A stretch of DNA of 64,000 nucleotides, taken from an uncultured Vicinamibacterales bacterium. Its GTDB lineage: Bacteria; Acidobacteriota; Vicinamibacteria; Vicinamibacterales; UBA8438. The notes below the pieces were generated by a model. It worked only from the letters and a program-made list of their open reading frames with translations. It did no database searches and was not told the origin of the DNA. The stretch is taken from NCBI GenBank assembly GCA_958295905.1, contig OY282382.1, positions 2,938,001-3,002,000 on the forward strand. The letters are read 5' to 3'. Both the position numbers and the translations under genes were made by a program. Position 1 is the first letter of the stretch, and each line of letters starts with the position of its first letter. Of the stretch, positions 24,980-33,552 are shown piece by piece.

Positions 24980-26394
24980 AGCTCGAAGCTGTCGAGATCG
25001 ACAACTACCGCGCGATAGAGCACCTCCGGCTTCCGCTCGATCCCGAGCTGACCGTGCTGCACGGCGGCAACACCTGCGGCAAGACCAGCGTTCTGAACGC
25101 CATCGCCGTCGGCTTGGGCGTCATTCCAGATCTCCTTTTGGGCGTTTCGGAAATCGATTTTCTCGAGACCGATCTGCGTGCGGGCGAGTCGTTCGCGCAG
25201 GTCAAAGTGACGACGACCGATGATGACAGTTGGAAGCGGGAACGCAGCTTGGAGAAGAAGACGGGAAGTCGGCGCCGTAGCAGCCCCGCTGAGCCTGCAC
25301 GTTGGAAGCGGGAACGCAGCTTGGAGAAGAAGACGGATTACGGGCTCGATGGTCTCAAGCACAGGCTGTCTGAAGTCACCCGTGCGGACGAGGAGGCGCG
25401 TTCACCCGTCGTGTTGCCCATCGTCGCGTTCTACGATACCAACCGCGTGGCACTCGCCCCGGAACCAGACGTGTTCAGGGATCCCTTCGAAAGCGAAGAA
25501 CGTCGTTACGCCCTGGCGGCCGCGCAGGAGGAGATGATCGCCCGCATCGGCCGGAACCGCGATTCTTCACGGGTTGCGGCACTGAAGGGGGCGCTCTCGG
25601 CGCGCACGAGTTTCCCGGAGCTCTTCACTTGGTTTTACGCCAAGGAGAACGACGAGCTGAGAGACCAGAAACAACGTCACGATTTCGCTTATCGACGGAG
25701 GGATCTGTCCGCGGTCCGCAACGCAATCGCCTTGATGGTCGATGGCGTGTCCGATCCCCATGTCGACGTGGAGCCGTTGCGCTTCTCGGTTTCGGTGATG
25801 TCGCCGGAAGGCCTCAAAAAGACGCTGGAGCTCGACCAGTTGAGCGGCGGACAGCGTGCGGTGCTTGCGCTGGCCGCCGATCTTGCTTGGCGGATGGCGC
25901 AGGGCAATCCGCACCTGGACGACCCGCTCGGCTCGGAAGCCATCGTCCTGATCGACGAGGTGGAGCTGCACCTCCACCCGTCGTGGCAGCAGCGCATCCT
26001 GAACGACCTGCGGCGCACGTTCCCGAATACCCAGTTCATCGTATCCACCCACAGCCCGCAGGTGCTGACGACCGTCGAGCCGGAACACATCGTGGAACTC
26101 GTCCGTGAGGACAGTCGCATCGTTGCCGGGTCGGCCGCGGGCTGGACCTACGGCGCCGAGGCCGGAGACGTGTTGTCGGTCGTGATGCGCGTGGACGAGC
26201 GGCCGGCCAACGACTTCACGGAGACGCTGGCTTCCTACCGACGCCTGATCAGCGAGGACCGGGGCGAATCCGAGCAAGCGCTGGCGCTCAGGGCAACTCT
26301 CGATCGCCTGTCTCCGGAAGATCCGGCCCTGGCGCAAGCCGACCTCGAGATCAAGCAACGCCGGTTGTTCGCCCAGATGGCGAAGTCGCGATGA
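24976..26394 (+). CDS. SMC/RecF-like AAA ATPase (PtuA/OLD-type), defence-associated
   Basis: 472 residues with an ABC-type split ATPase fold: Walker A HGGNTCGKTSVLN (Lys36), signature LSGGQRAVLALA (about 290-301), Walker B IVLIDEVELHLHPSWQ and the His-switch FIVSTHSPQVL. There is no C-terminal TOPRIM domain. It therefore resembles PtuA-type sensor ATPases, which normally act with a separate nuclease, or DUF499-associated ATPases. A 24-codon insertion with an internal in-frame duplication (WKRERSLEKKT twice, about residues 85-120) interrupts the N-terminal lobe. ATGA overlap with the upstream gene implies co-translation. No intact nuclease follows on this strand. Confidence 0.8.
   Translation: MKLEAVEIDNYRAIEHLRLPLDPELTVLHGGNTCGKTSVLNAIAVGLGVIPDLLLGVSEIDFLETDLRAGESFAQVKVTTTDDDSWKRERSLEKKTGSRRRSSPAEPARWKRERSLEKKTDYGLDGLKHRLSEVTRADEEARSPVVLPIVAFYDTNRVALAPEPDVFRDPFESEERRYALAAAQEEMIARIGRNRDSSRVAALKGALSARTSFPELFTWFYAKENDELRDQKQRHDFAYRRRDLSAVRNAIALMVDGVSDPHVDVEPLRFSVSVMSPEGLKKTLELDQLSGGQRAVLALAADLAWRMAQGNPHLDDPLGSEAIVLIDEVELHLHPSWQQRILNDLRRTFPNTQFIVSTHSPQVLTTVEPEHIVELVREDSRIVAGSAAGWTYGAEAGDVLSVVMRVDERPANDFTETLASYRRLISEDRGESEQALALRATLDRLSPEDPALAQADLEIKQRRLFAQMAKSR
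25229..25338 (+). repeat. In-frame direct repeat inside the SMC-like ATPase gene
   Basis: Two copies of about 35 bases (beginning GTTGGAAGCGGGAACGC at 25229 and 25301) with an exact 72-base, 24-codon period. They add WKRERSLEKKT twice without shifting frame, consistent with a tandem duplication or a small captured element. Confidence 0.85.
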
Positions 26395-26529
26395 AGTCGA
26401 CGTGAAGCGCATCCCGAGTTCGCCCGGCCGACCGTCCGGACTCGACGCTCACTTTGCCGCCGCCGGGTCGGCGCGTTCGCTTGGTGGTGGCGATGGAGCG
26501 CGATGCGCATGGAGTGGAGGCCTGCGCGG

Positions 26530-27789
26530 TTATCGTTTCTCGAACAGCACTACGCTTTCCCGGGACGCCAAGCGTCCATATTTCCCCATCTGCTGCGCGC
26601 TGTTTCCGCGCCATCGCACCGTTCGAATCTCCTGACAGGCAAGCCCTGCGCGTTCGCCGAGTTCTGCGGTGAACTCGTCAACGAGGATGGCCCTGCCGCC
26701 GTACCGGGCGTTCCCAAGTACGAGCGCGATCTTCGCGTTCTGGCGGCATACGCGGGCGAGCTCCCGTAAACACAGGTGCATGTCGAGAAAATAGCCGCGC
26801 AACATGCGCCGTATGCGCGCATCCTTCAAGTGGTCGATGCTCTGTTCGAGCCGTCCCGGCGCCACGTATTCGTCGGCGGGAGGCCGCTCCGGCCGCGCCT
26901 CGGGGTGGGAGTGGAAACTCTGGTACCGCAAGGCTCGGTTTCCCTCCCAGTCGAGGAAGGCGAACATCAGTTCGACCCCGAACACCCGCGTGTAATCGTG
27001 CCGGTTCGGATAGGGAGGCGACGTGATGACGGCCGTGTAGGTTTCGTCCGAATCCGGCAGCATGCGGGCGTCCGCCGTGCTCGTCGTCCAGCCGCCGTCG
27101 CGGCCGTCGCCGGCCGCAGCGTTGTCCGGGACATCCGACAGCATCATCTCGACGCGTGCGTTGAAGGCCTCCTCGACGGTTCCATCAGCCACACCATCGT
27201 TCGACCATCGAAGCCAACCGCCGTTCGCAACGGCGTGGCTGAAGCAGGGAATAATGGAGATCAACGCCAAGCGGAAGAAGTCACGTTCGGATGGCGGGCA
27301 GTCGAGATGGTGAATGCGGGCCGCGAGGGCGTCGAACGCCTCGAGTCGCCCCTTCGGTAGCGCCCTGCGCACCAGCGGCGGATAGTCGCGAGCGATGACG
27401 ACGGACGGGGAGGGCATCAGCGGGTTCCGAAGTCTGAGTCGCGTCGACGCCAGCCTGCTCCGGGAGACATTCGCCGCCTTCACGTTGGATATCAAGACCG
27501 CAAGCGGCGAAAGGTCACGGCCGGACCCCGGAATACCCTTCGCCTTGGCCGCCACCAGCGTGGTGCCGGCGCCGGCGAAGGGATCCAGAACGGCGTCCTG
27601 ACCGTCGAGTTCCCACTCGTCGATCAAGGCGTGCACCAAGTGGCCCGTAAAACTGTGCGGGAACAGGTGCCATCGATGAACGGGTTCGTCCCGCGCGGCC
27701 CGCGGCGTCACCCACCGGCTCCACGTCTTCGATTCGGTCATCCGATACACTGTCCCGGCCGGTGATGACGGACAGGAAGAGGACGACAT
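26530..27789 (-). CDS. DNA methyltransferase (N4-cytosine/N6-adenine type)
   Basis: 419 residues. The SAM-binding motif DPFAGAGTTLVAAKAKG (about 68-84) precedes the catalytic motif TSPPYPNRHDY (about 257-267), the order found in beta-type or COG0863-like amino-methyltransferases. There is no clear target-recognition domain beyond the central part. ATG 27789 lies three bases after the stop of the PIN gene and has GGAGGG nine bases upstream; MTESKTW at 27741 is an alternative. It is the last gene of a four-gene minus-strand operon, where it may mark self DNA for an ATPase/PIN effector. The enzyme class is clear; its recognition site is unknown. Confidence 0.85.
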   Translation of the reverse strand: MSSSSCPSSPAGTVYRMTESKTWSRWVTPRAARDEPVHRWHLFPHSFTGHLVHALIDEWELDGQDAVLDPFAGAGTTLVAAKAKGIPGSGRDLSPLAVLISNVKAANVSRSRLASTRLRLRNPLMPSPSVVIARDYPPLVRRALPKGRLEAFDALAARIHHLDCPPSERDFFRLALISIIPCFSHAVANGGWLRWSNDGVADGTVEEAFNARVEMMLSDVPDNAAAGDGRDGGWTTSTADARMLPDSDETYTAVITSPPYPNRHDYTRVFGVELMFAFLDWEGNRALRYQSFHSHPEARPERPPADEYVAPGRLEQSIDHLKDARIRRMLRGYFLDMHLCLRELARVCRQNAKIALVLGNARYGGRAILVDEFTAELGERAGLACQEIRTVRWRGNSAQQMGKYGRLASRESVVLFEKR

Positions 27790-27792
27790 GGT

Positions 27793-28533
27793 TCAACGCC
27801 CTCCGCCGGGTATTCCGATTGCGTCGGGCAGCGCGATGTTCGATCCCGGTTCTCTCGACAATACGGCGGCTATGCGTGACTCCAGTCGCCGTCGCGCTTC
27901 GCGCAAAGACGTCTCTGTCCTGAGACGATTCACGGTCTTCTTGAGATAGCCGTCGTCCGAAATCACCTGATCCGCCTCGGCCACGAGCGCCCCGGCGTAT
28001 ATCACGCTGTCGATGACGCTCATGTAGACGAGCTCCATGACGTCCCAGGCGAGTTCCAGCACGTCGCGGGTTCGGTCGGCTCTGCCGGCCGCGGCGTCGA
28101 TGCCCGCTTCGTCGAGTAACGGGCCGAGTCCTTCGACCGCCGTTCTGATCGCGGTCAAGTCGGTGTCTCGCAAGCGGTCGCCGACCTCGTGATCGACAAA
28201 GCGGCTCCAGATGCGGCCGGGGATTCCCTCGGTTGCGGCCTTCTCGATAGCCTTACCCCGCGCTCGCCCTTCCATCATCTCCAGTTCGGAAACCGCGGAA
28301 TACTCGACGTGAATATTCGTGCTTTGCAAGTGCGCGACGACGTTCAGCCCCTTGTTCAGCGACGACTTCAGGCGTTTGTTCTCGATTGTGGCGCTCAAGT
28401 GCTTCTTGGCTGCGGCCACGTCACCCCCAAAGGGAAAGAGACAATGGTCCTTGGCCCGCCGGAGATACAGGTCGACGAAATGCAGGACGTTCGTGTCGAG
28501 GAACGCGACCTTGCGCAGCGGTGTCGTGGTCAT
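27793..28533 (-). CDS. PIN-like domain ribonuclease
   Basis: 246 residues. Signs of a PIN domain are an N-terminal VAFLDTNVLHFVDLYL (first catalytic Asp, about residue 13), acidic residues in AVSELEMMEG (about 80-89), and a late DSVIYAGALVAEADQVISDDGYLKK (about 176-200), which supplies the usual D...D pair. PIN enzymes cut RNA, less often DNA, with metal ions. The start overlaps the ATPase gene stop as ATGA, and the methylase begins three bases after its stop. Together with those neighbours it is the likely effector of the operon. It has no small antitoxin beside it, so it is not a plain VapBC pair. Confidence 0.8.
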   Translation of the reverse strand: MTTTPLRKVAFLDTNVLHFVDLYLRRAKDHCLFPFGGDVAAAKKHLSATIENKRLKSSLNKGLNVVAHLQSTNIHVEYSAVSELEMMEGRARGKAIEKAATEGIPGRIWSRFVDHEVGDRLRDTDLTAIRTAVEGLGPLLDEAGIDAAAGRADRTRDVLELAWDVMELVYMSVIDSVIYAGALVAEADQVISDDGYLKKTVNRLRTETSLREARRRLESRIAAVLSREPGSNIALPDAIGIPGGGR

Positions 28534-29750
28534 GACCGCGGGTCGTCCGGGGTCGGGTCGGTTTCGTTGGCGAACAGCTTGGCTTCGACCTTTTTCAGGT
28601 AATCCGTGGAGAATGGCAGCGGGGTGGTGTCGCGGGCGGCGGAGATGGCGGATGAGCAGGCCTTGACGAGACGTCGGGGGTTCGAACGGGTGGTGGGACG
28701 GAAGGGGAGGTCGTCCGGAAATGGAAATAGAGTGCTTCCGACTCTACTGCCGGTGCTCGGACCGCCGCCGCTCGTCGAGTTGCGGGGTCTCGCCGCGTGC
28801 AGGCGGGACTGGATCAAGGTCAATGCGTCGTGGGGCGGCAGGGGGTCGATTCGCAGCACGCTGGCCGCGAAACGTTGTACGAGTGCCGGTTCGAGGTCCC
28901 GCGTGGTCTGGTACGCATCGGGAGTCATGGAGAGGAAGAGCCAGAACTGGTTGTCCTGCTGCTGGGTGAGGTTGATCAGGCGCTTCAAGGTGGACAGGTA
29001 GTCGTGGGCGGCCCGCTTGGTAAGTCTCTTCTGCAGGCCGATTTCCTCGAATTCGTCGATCAGGAACGCGATTGCGGCAGCCCCGGATCCGCGGGCCAAC
29101 GTCGTGAGAATCGCGCCGAAGTACGGCGCTTCTGCGGCCTCGGCGACGAGACTGTCGGTCTTGGCGGGAAGGAAATCCCGATACTCGAAGTAGGGTTTCC
29201 GCACGGCATCGGTGACGATTCGGGCGAGGCAGTGCGCGATCTCCTCGTCCGACGTGACGCCCGCGGACATGATGGCCGACTGAAGCGGCTCCACGATATC
29301 GTGATGGGGTCCTCGCCGCGGCCGAATCTGGGCCGACAGGTATTCCTCGAAGCTCTCCCGAAAGAGATGTCCCTGGTACGACGTCGCCAGGTGCGAACCG
29401 GCGAACTCCCAGATGAACTTGGCGAAGTCCTTGCGGCCGATGGTTCGCAGTAGCGTGTTGGCGAGATCGTAGAAGTGCACTCCAGGGTTGTCGAAGTAGA
29501 AAGGCTGGATCCGTCGTTCGGGAAGCAGGTGGTCCTGAAGCCATCGAAGCAGGCAGGTCTTGCCGGTCCCGTAGTCGCCGAGGATTACCATCACCTTCGG
29601 TCCGGGCGCGTGGCGGCCTGTTTCCACGAAACCGCTCAACCGGTCGCGCACGGTGCGGGGAGGCGAGATCGGGATTCCGAGGGGTGGGCCGGATGCGGCG
29701 GGTTCGAAAGGGTTGAAGGCGAGGTCGAGTCCGGGCGGCATGTCAGGCAT
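28530..29750 (-). CDS. ORC/Cdc6-like AAA ATPase
   Basis: 406 residues. Walker A GDYGTGKTCLLRWL (about 58-71) and Walker B AIAFLIDEFEEIGLQ (about 237-251), with an arginine-finger-like region LEPALVQRFAASVLRIDPL later, indicate a P-loop ATPase of the ORC/STAND type, as seen in several defence operons. ATG 29750 is preferred (AGGA seven bases upstream) over GTG 29765; it overlaps the upstream gene by eight bases. The C-terminal region (about 300-406) is Pro/Arg/Ser-rich and unassigned. It probably senses a signal and drives the PIN protein, which is inference from gene order. Confidence 0.8.
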   Translation of the reverse strand: MPDMPPGLDLAFNPFEPAASGPPLGIPISPPRTVRDRLSGFVETGRHAPGPKVMVILGDYGTGKTCLLRWLQDHLLPERRIQPFYFDNPGVHFYDLANTLLRTIGRKDFAKFIWEFAGSHLATSYQGHLFRESFEEYLSAQIRPRRGPHHDIVEPLQSAIMSAGVTSDEEIAHCLARIVTDAVRKPYFEYRDFLPAKTDSLVAEAAEAPYFGAILTTLARGSGAAAIAFLIDEFEEIGLQKRLTKRAAHDYLSTLKRLINLTQQQDNQFWLFLSMTPDAYQTTRDLEPALVQRFAASVLRIDPLPPHDALTLIQSRLHAARPRNSTSGGGPSTGSRVGSTLFPFPDDLPFRPTTRSNPRRLVKACSSAISAARDTTPLPFSTDYLKKVEAKLFANETDPTPDDPRS

Positions 29751-30789
29751 GATGGCGTCCTGCACGAGGGGCGTCGGGGGTGACGTCCTGGTGGAACCGG
29801 ATGTGGGAGACGTAGGGGCCGCCCTCGGGCTTGTAATATCGGCGCAGCGCGAGACGCTCCTGTTGCGGGGAGGAGGCGGCGATGGTCGCTAGGCGAAGCG
29901 GCGTCGGCACGAGACTGGTGTGGCCGGGCCACTCGCGCTGCAGCCAGTGGATGGCCCCGAACAGCACGGAGCGGGGTTGGCGGTGCGTTTCGCAATACTC
30001 GACGATCAGATCGGAGACGGACAGCATCGTCCATTCGCCCCGGCGGTGTCGGGGGCGTAGCGAGAGCAGAAAACGCACCGCGTGCAGGATGGCCGCTTGG
30101 TGCTCGGCCGGGGAGGAGGCGGGTCGGGAAACGGGAAACAGGGTCGTTCTGTCGATGGATCGTGTGGAATACTCGTCAACGAGCGCCAGTTCGTCGCGGG
30201 CCCAGTAGCGGAGGCCGTACAGCACCGCGGATGCGCCGGCGCGGGACGGGTGGTCGGTTGTGCGCCCGGTCGCGTGATTGCGGAAGGCGATGGCCGCGTG
30301 GCCGTCGGACCGGCGGCGCGTCCAGGTCAACGGGGCGCCGTGTTTCCGGAAGTCGGTCACGGAATCGCACCGCCGGCCGGACGGCATGAAGAGGTCGAAG
30401 AAGAGCGCTCGGCAGTCGGGGTTCCGCAGGACGAGGGCCGCGAAATGCTCGCGGGCGGCGTTGCTCACGGCGGGGCCGTCGGCCGGGGCCGCTTCGTCGA
30501 GCAGAGCGAGAACGTCGGGGTCGTCGAGATTGGGGCGCAGCCGGAGTCCGTACCGTGCAAGGACGCCCAGACGGACCAGCGTGTTCCGATAGTGGTAGAG
30601 GGTGGTGGGCTTCGGCGACGATGTGCGTGGGGTGAGCGTCACCTGCCGGTCGAGGACCAGGGCGTTGATCTCCCGGGCCCGCAGTCCGCCCGATGTCTTG
30701 GCGACGGCTCTGAGAAGGCGGTGGAGACCGGCGAACGAGACCGCCCGCATCCAGTACGTGGGCGACGGCGACCTGTCGTCGAGCGGCAT
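29743..30789 (-). CDS. Winged-helix-like protein of unknown function, first gene of the operon
   Basis: 348 residues, soluble and Arg-rich. Residues about 15-80 read as a winged helix (LHRLLRAVAKTSGGLRAREINALV, then TLYHYRNTLVRLGVL), which suggests nucleic-acid binding. The rest matches no family I recognise; conserved-looking patches are DCRALFFDLFMPS, SVTDFRKHGAPLTWTRR and VLYGLRYWARDELALVDEY. It is followed, with overlap, by the ATPase, PIN and methylase genes, so it is probably the recognition or regulatory subunit of that set. Its upstream region is AT-richer than its surroundings and may hold the operon promoter. Confidence 0.65.
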   Translation of the reverse strand: MPLDDRSPSPTYWMRAVSFAGLHRLLRAVAKTSGGLRAREINALVLDRQVTLTPRTSSPKPTTLYHYRNTLVRLGVLARYGLRLRPNLDDPDVLALLDEAAPADGPAVSNAAREHFAALVLRNPDCRALFFDLFMPSGRRCDSVTDFRKHGAPLTWTRRRSDGHAAIAFRNHATGRTTDHPSRAGASAVLYGLRYWARDELALVDEYSTRSIDRTTLFPVSRPASSPAEHQAAILHAVRFLLSLRPRHRRGEWTMLSVSDLIVEYCETHRQPRSVLFGAIHWLQREWPGHTSLVPTPLRLATIAASSPQQERLALRRYYKPEGGPYVSHIRFHQDVTPDAPRAGRHHA

Positions 30790-31244
30790 GGCGTTCGAAT
30801 ATGCACGTTCCGTTCCGTGCGTTTGGCCGCGTGTCCGCGCGTTGCGGCTCGGCGATCTTGATTCGGTCCGATTACACCTGGTGTCCTGTGGAATCTTGCG
30901 GCCTCCGGAACAAGAACCCGGCGGTTCCCCGAGAATGCTGGAAAGATGTCGCCGAGTCTGCGCCGCAGGAAATTATGACCACCATATGTTGCGCAAGCTC
31001 TGGTGATTGACCGCTACATATTGTGCCAAATCGGACCCAAAACCGTTCTGCGGCGCAGACTCCCAGGTCGTCCAGGCATCCTCGAAGCACATTGCGATAG
31101 TGCGCCGCCATCTGTTCGATTCTCCAAGCATTGTACTTGGCGCCGCGCGTCACCGGGGCCCTCCATCCTGGCGTGGCCGACGACTGGAGTACGCTTGTTC
31201 GCCGTGACGGCGGGTTGACGGGTCGGGGTGGAAGCGGTTCGGCG
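30790..31244. other. Non-coding or degraded stretch upstream of the four-gene operon
   Basis: No intact gene. It is AT-richer in 30870-31040, as expected for a promoter region of the minus-strand operon. On the minus strand about 30890-31160 encodes a fragment (AWRIEQMAAHYRNVL...) without a credible start or family. A hairpin-like GTTCTGCGGCGCAGAC near 31046 weakly recalls repeat A. Confidence 0.45.
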
Positions 31245-31666
31245 ATGGGCGACAGACCGCACGCGAGGATCGAGAGCATCCGGATTCGGGGATTTCGATC
31301 GCTTGCGGACGTGGCGTTGAAGGATCGTTGCGGTTCTTTGCGCTGGTGACCCTGCTCAACCTCCCGCCGGAGATGCTGCCGGACGTCATCCTGCTCGACG
31401 AGCCCGAACTGGGCCTGCACCCGATGGCCGTCGGCCTCGTGGCCGAGATGGTGAAGGCGGTCGGCCGCGACCGACAGGTGATAGTGGCCACGCAGTCGCC
31501 GCTGTTCGTCGATGCGTTCGGTCTGGACCAAGTGATCGTCGTGGACCTGGACCAGGATGCGACGGTGCTGCGGCAGCTCGATCCGGCGCAGTATGCGCAA
31601 TGGATCGAGCAGGGCTACTCGTCGGGGCGGCTGTGGACCGGGAACCTGCTGGGGGGCGCGCCGTGA
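31245..31666 (+). pseudogene. AAA (OLD-type) ATPase with a large internal deletion
   Basis: The 5' part (ATG 31245) encodes RIESIRIRGFRSLADVALK, the usual start of an OLD/AAA_21 ATPase. Then, at about 31320, the sequence jumps straight to GSLRFFALVTLL...DVILLDEPELGLHP (Walker B), VIVATQSPLFVD and a normal C-terminus. Walker A and the whole lobe between are gone, and the two parts are in different frames. The protein would be non-functional. It overlaps the next gene as GTGA, showing that the pair was once an ATPase-DUF4276 operon. Confidence 0.85.
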
Positions 31667-31989
31667 GCCGTCTCGACATGGTCGTGGAAGGGCCGACGGA
31701 GGTGGAGTTCGTCAAACGGGTGTTGGCCCCAGCGTTGGGCGCCCACCGCGTCGCCACCACGCCGGTGTCGATGGGTGGCAACGTGACGCGGGACCGCATG
31801 GCCCGCGAAGCGGCGAACCTGTTTCGGAGCTTCGACTGCGTGACTTCGTTCGTGGACTTCTACGGTTTCCGGGACAAGGCGGACCTGACCGTCGAGCAAC
31901 TGGAGCGGGCGGTCGAACAGACGGTCCAGACACGAATCGGCAAGCGGTACGATGCGTTGAAGGTCGTGGTGTACGTGCAGCGCCACGAA
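31663..31989 (+). pseudogene. DUF4276 (TOPRIM-like) gene, truncated at its 3' end
   Basis: Starts GTG at the stop of the ATPase remnant. SRLDMVVEGPTEVEFVKRVLAP is the typical DUF4276 N-terminus, with the acidic Glu of the TOPRIM-like fold; FVDFYGF and VVVYVQRHE follow. After the RHE segment, where intact proteins continue with E-L-L-F-type residues, the frame runs into unrelated sequence (to a stop at 32286) that overlaps the minus-strand AAA gene. Only about 109 residues are homologous. With the broken ATPase this was a two-gene anti-phage or OLD-like nuclease module. Confidence 0.8.
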
Positions 31990-32092
31990 CACGTCCCGCA
32001 GACGCTGAAAGACGGGTTGGAGCCGTTCGCCCTGCCGGGCGCGACCCGGCAGGCGCAGGGCGCTTCCGCCCCGCGGTCCACTTGGGCGTCGA

Positions 32093-33122
32093 TCAGGAAC
32101 CGGGTTCGGAACCGGCAGCAGCGGGAACTCCGCCATCCGTCGTCTCTCCGTCTGCGGAGGCCCGCAACCGTTCCCGCCAGAGCGTCAGTTGTTCGGCAAC
32201 GATCGCTTCCAGCGTCTTCCGGCCCATCGCCAGCACCGAGCGCCGGCGCACGTCTCGACAGAATTCCTCGGCTTCGGCATAGCTGACGGCGCCGAGTCGC
32301 CTTGCGATCGCGGCGGGCGTCCGACCCAGCGGTTGATCGAGCGAATCGCCGAAAACGGGCGACGTAGGCGGCCAAGTCCCTGCGCGTCGGAGGATTGAGC
32401 GCCAGACGCACATGGAAGCGCCGCCAAGCCGCCCGGTCGAGCAGCTCGGCGTGGTTCGTGGCGGCGATGACCACGGTGTAGCTCGGCAGGTCGTCGACCT
32501 GCATGAGCAGGGAGGACACCACGCGCTTGATTTCCCCGGTCTCGTGAACGTCGCCGCGCTCCTTGCCGACGGCGTCGAACTCGTCGAAGAACAGCACGCA
32601 CGGCGTCGTCCGGGCGTCGTCGAACACACGCTTCAGACGCGACGCGGTTTCCCCGAGGAAGCTGCCGATCAGCGCCTCGTACCGCACGACGAAGAAGGGT
32701 GCCGACAAGGCTTCCGCGACCGCTTCGGCAAGCGACGTCTTGCCGTTTCCCGGATGCCCGACGAGCAGAACGCGATGGCGCGGTTCGAGCGAATGGGTGC
32801 GCAGAACCGAGGCGCGGTGTTGTTCCTCGATCAGTTCCTCACAGGCCCGGCGGGCGGCGTCGGTCAGCACCAGATCGGTGAGCCTCTTCCGCGGCGTCAG
32901 CTCCAGCAGAAACTGGCGTTGCGGCCGTTGGCCGGGACCGATGAAGGCCGCGCCGGAACCGGCGCCGTTGACCCGCATCGCGTCCGTCAGCCGGTCGGCC
33001 AGGACGTGGTGGCGCTTCACCCGTTCTTCGGCGATGATCGCCTCGGCTACGGCCCGCGCCCGCGCCGTGTCGCCGGACGATCCCGCCTTGACGAGCGAAA
33101 CGAGGAGGTCGCTCCGCGCCAT
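32093..33122 (-). pseudogene. AAA+ ATPase (FtsH/spastin-like) with a frameshift
   Basis: Start ATG 33122 (MARSDLLVSLVKAGS). Walker A VLLVGHPGNGKTSLAEAV, Walker B CVLFFDEFDAVGKERGD, sensor-1 VVIAATNHAELLDRA and an Arg-finger-like RRFHVRLALNPPTRRDL are intact. At an A4/T4 run (32352-32355) the frame slips: one frame reads to AAYVARF and the correct continuation SLDQPLGRTPAAIARRLG...RKTLEAIVAEQL lies in the next frame and ends at 32093. Removing one T restores a 340-residue protein. This may be a real pseudogene, a programmed slip or a sequencing error. Related ATPases usually precede a subtilase gene, which is missing here. Confidence 0.8.
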
Positions 33123-33267
33123 GTCTGCTCCGCAGTCGGCCGCACGCCCGCGCCGTCGCCTCGTGGGCGAGAATGGACGCGCGTGAAGGCGGGCCAGTTT
33201 ACCGCGAATCGTGACGGTCGGCCCCGCGCCGCCGTCGACCCGCGCCACGCCGAGGTTGTGCGGCCAG

Positions 33268-33435
33268 ATGCCTGACACCCGCCTGATCGAACGCTGGCTG
33301 CCGATTGCGGCGCTCGGTGAGGAGAGCGTGCGGGAGCGGCGGTCCATGACCGCGTTGCCGCCCACGACTCGGTCCCGGATCTGGTCAGCTCAGCCGGTCA
33401 TCGGCGCTCGACTGATCCTACGGTGCCCAGCTTGA
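33268..33435 (+). pseudogene. 5' fragment of a second DUF1156 methylase gene
   Basis: ATG 33268 begins MPDTRLIERWLPIAALGEES, nearly the same as the N-terminus of the intact methylase at 43629 (MPDIRLIERWLPIAALAIES); the first 48 bases differ at only a few sites. Similarity fades over the next about 100 bases (RSRIWSAQPVIGARLIL against RLHVWWARRPLVASRAAIL) and then ends. It is a truncated paralogue, not a gene. Confidence 0.85.
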
Positions 33436-33552
33436 TGGTATAGCAGCCCGTGGTGAAAGTCGGCATTCAGGGCTCGACAGGGCAGGCTCTCACGTTCTAC
33501 ACTGGCGAGCAAGGCGATGGGCACGACGCGCGACGACGGGTCGCAGCAATCA

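Noticed and set aside
26402-26635. A possible HNH nuclease (PtuB-like) start after the SMC-like ATPase, from KRIPSSPGRPSGLDAH
   Set aside because: Only a faint resemblance over about 15 residues; no HNH motif and the frame ends in antisense sequence.
27793-28533. The PIN gene as a VapC toxin
   Set aside because: It is longer than VapC (246 against about 130 residues) and is coupled to ATPase and methylase genes rather than to a small antitoxin.
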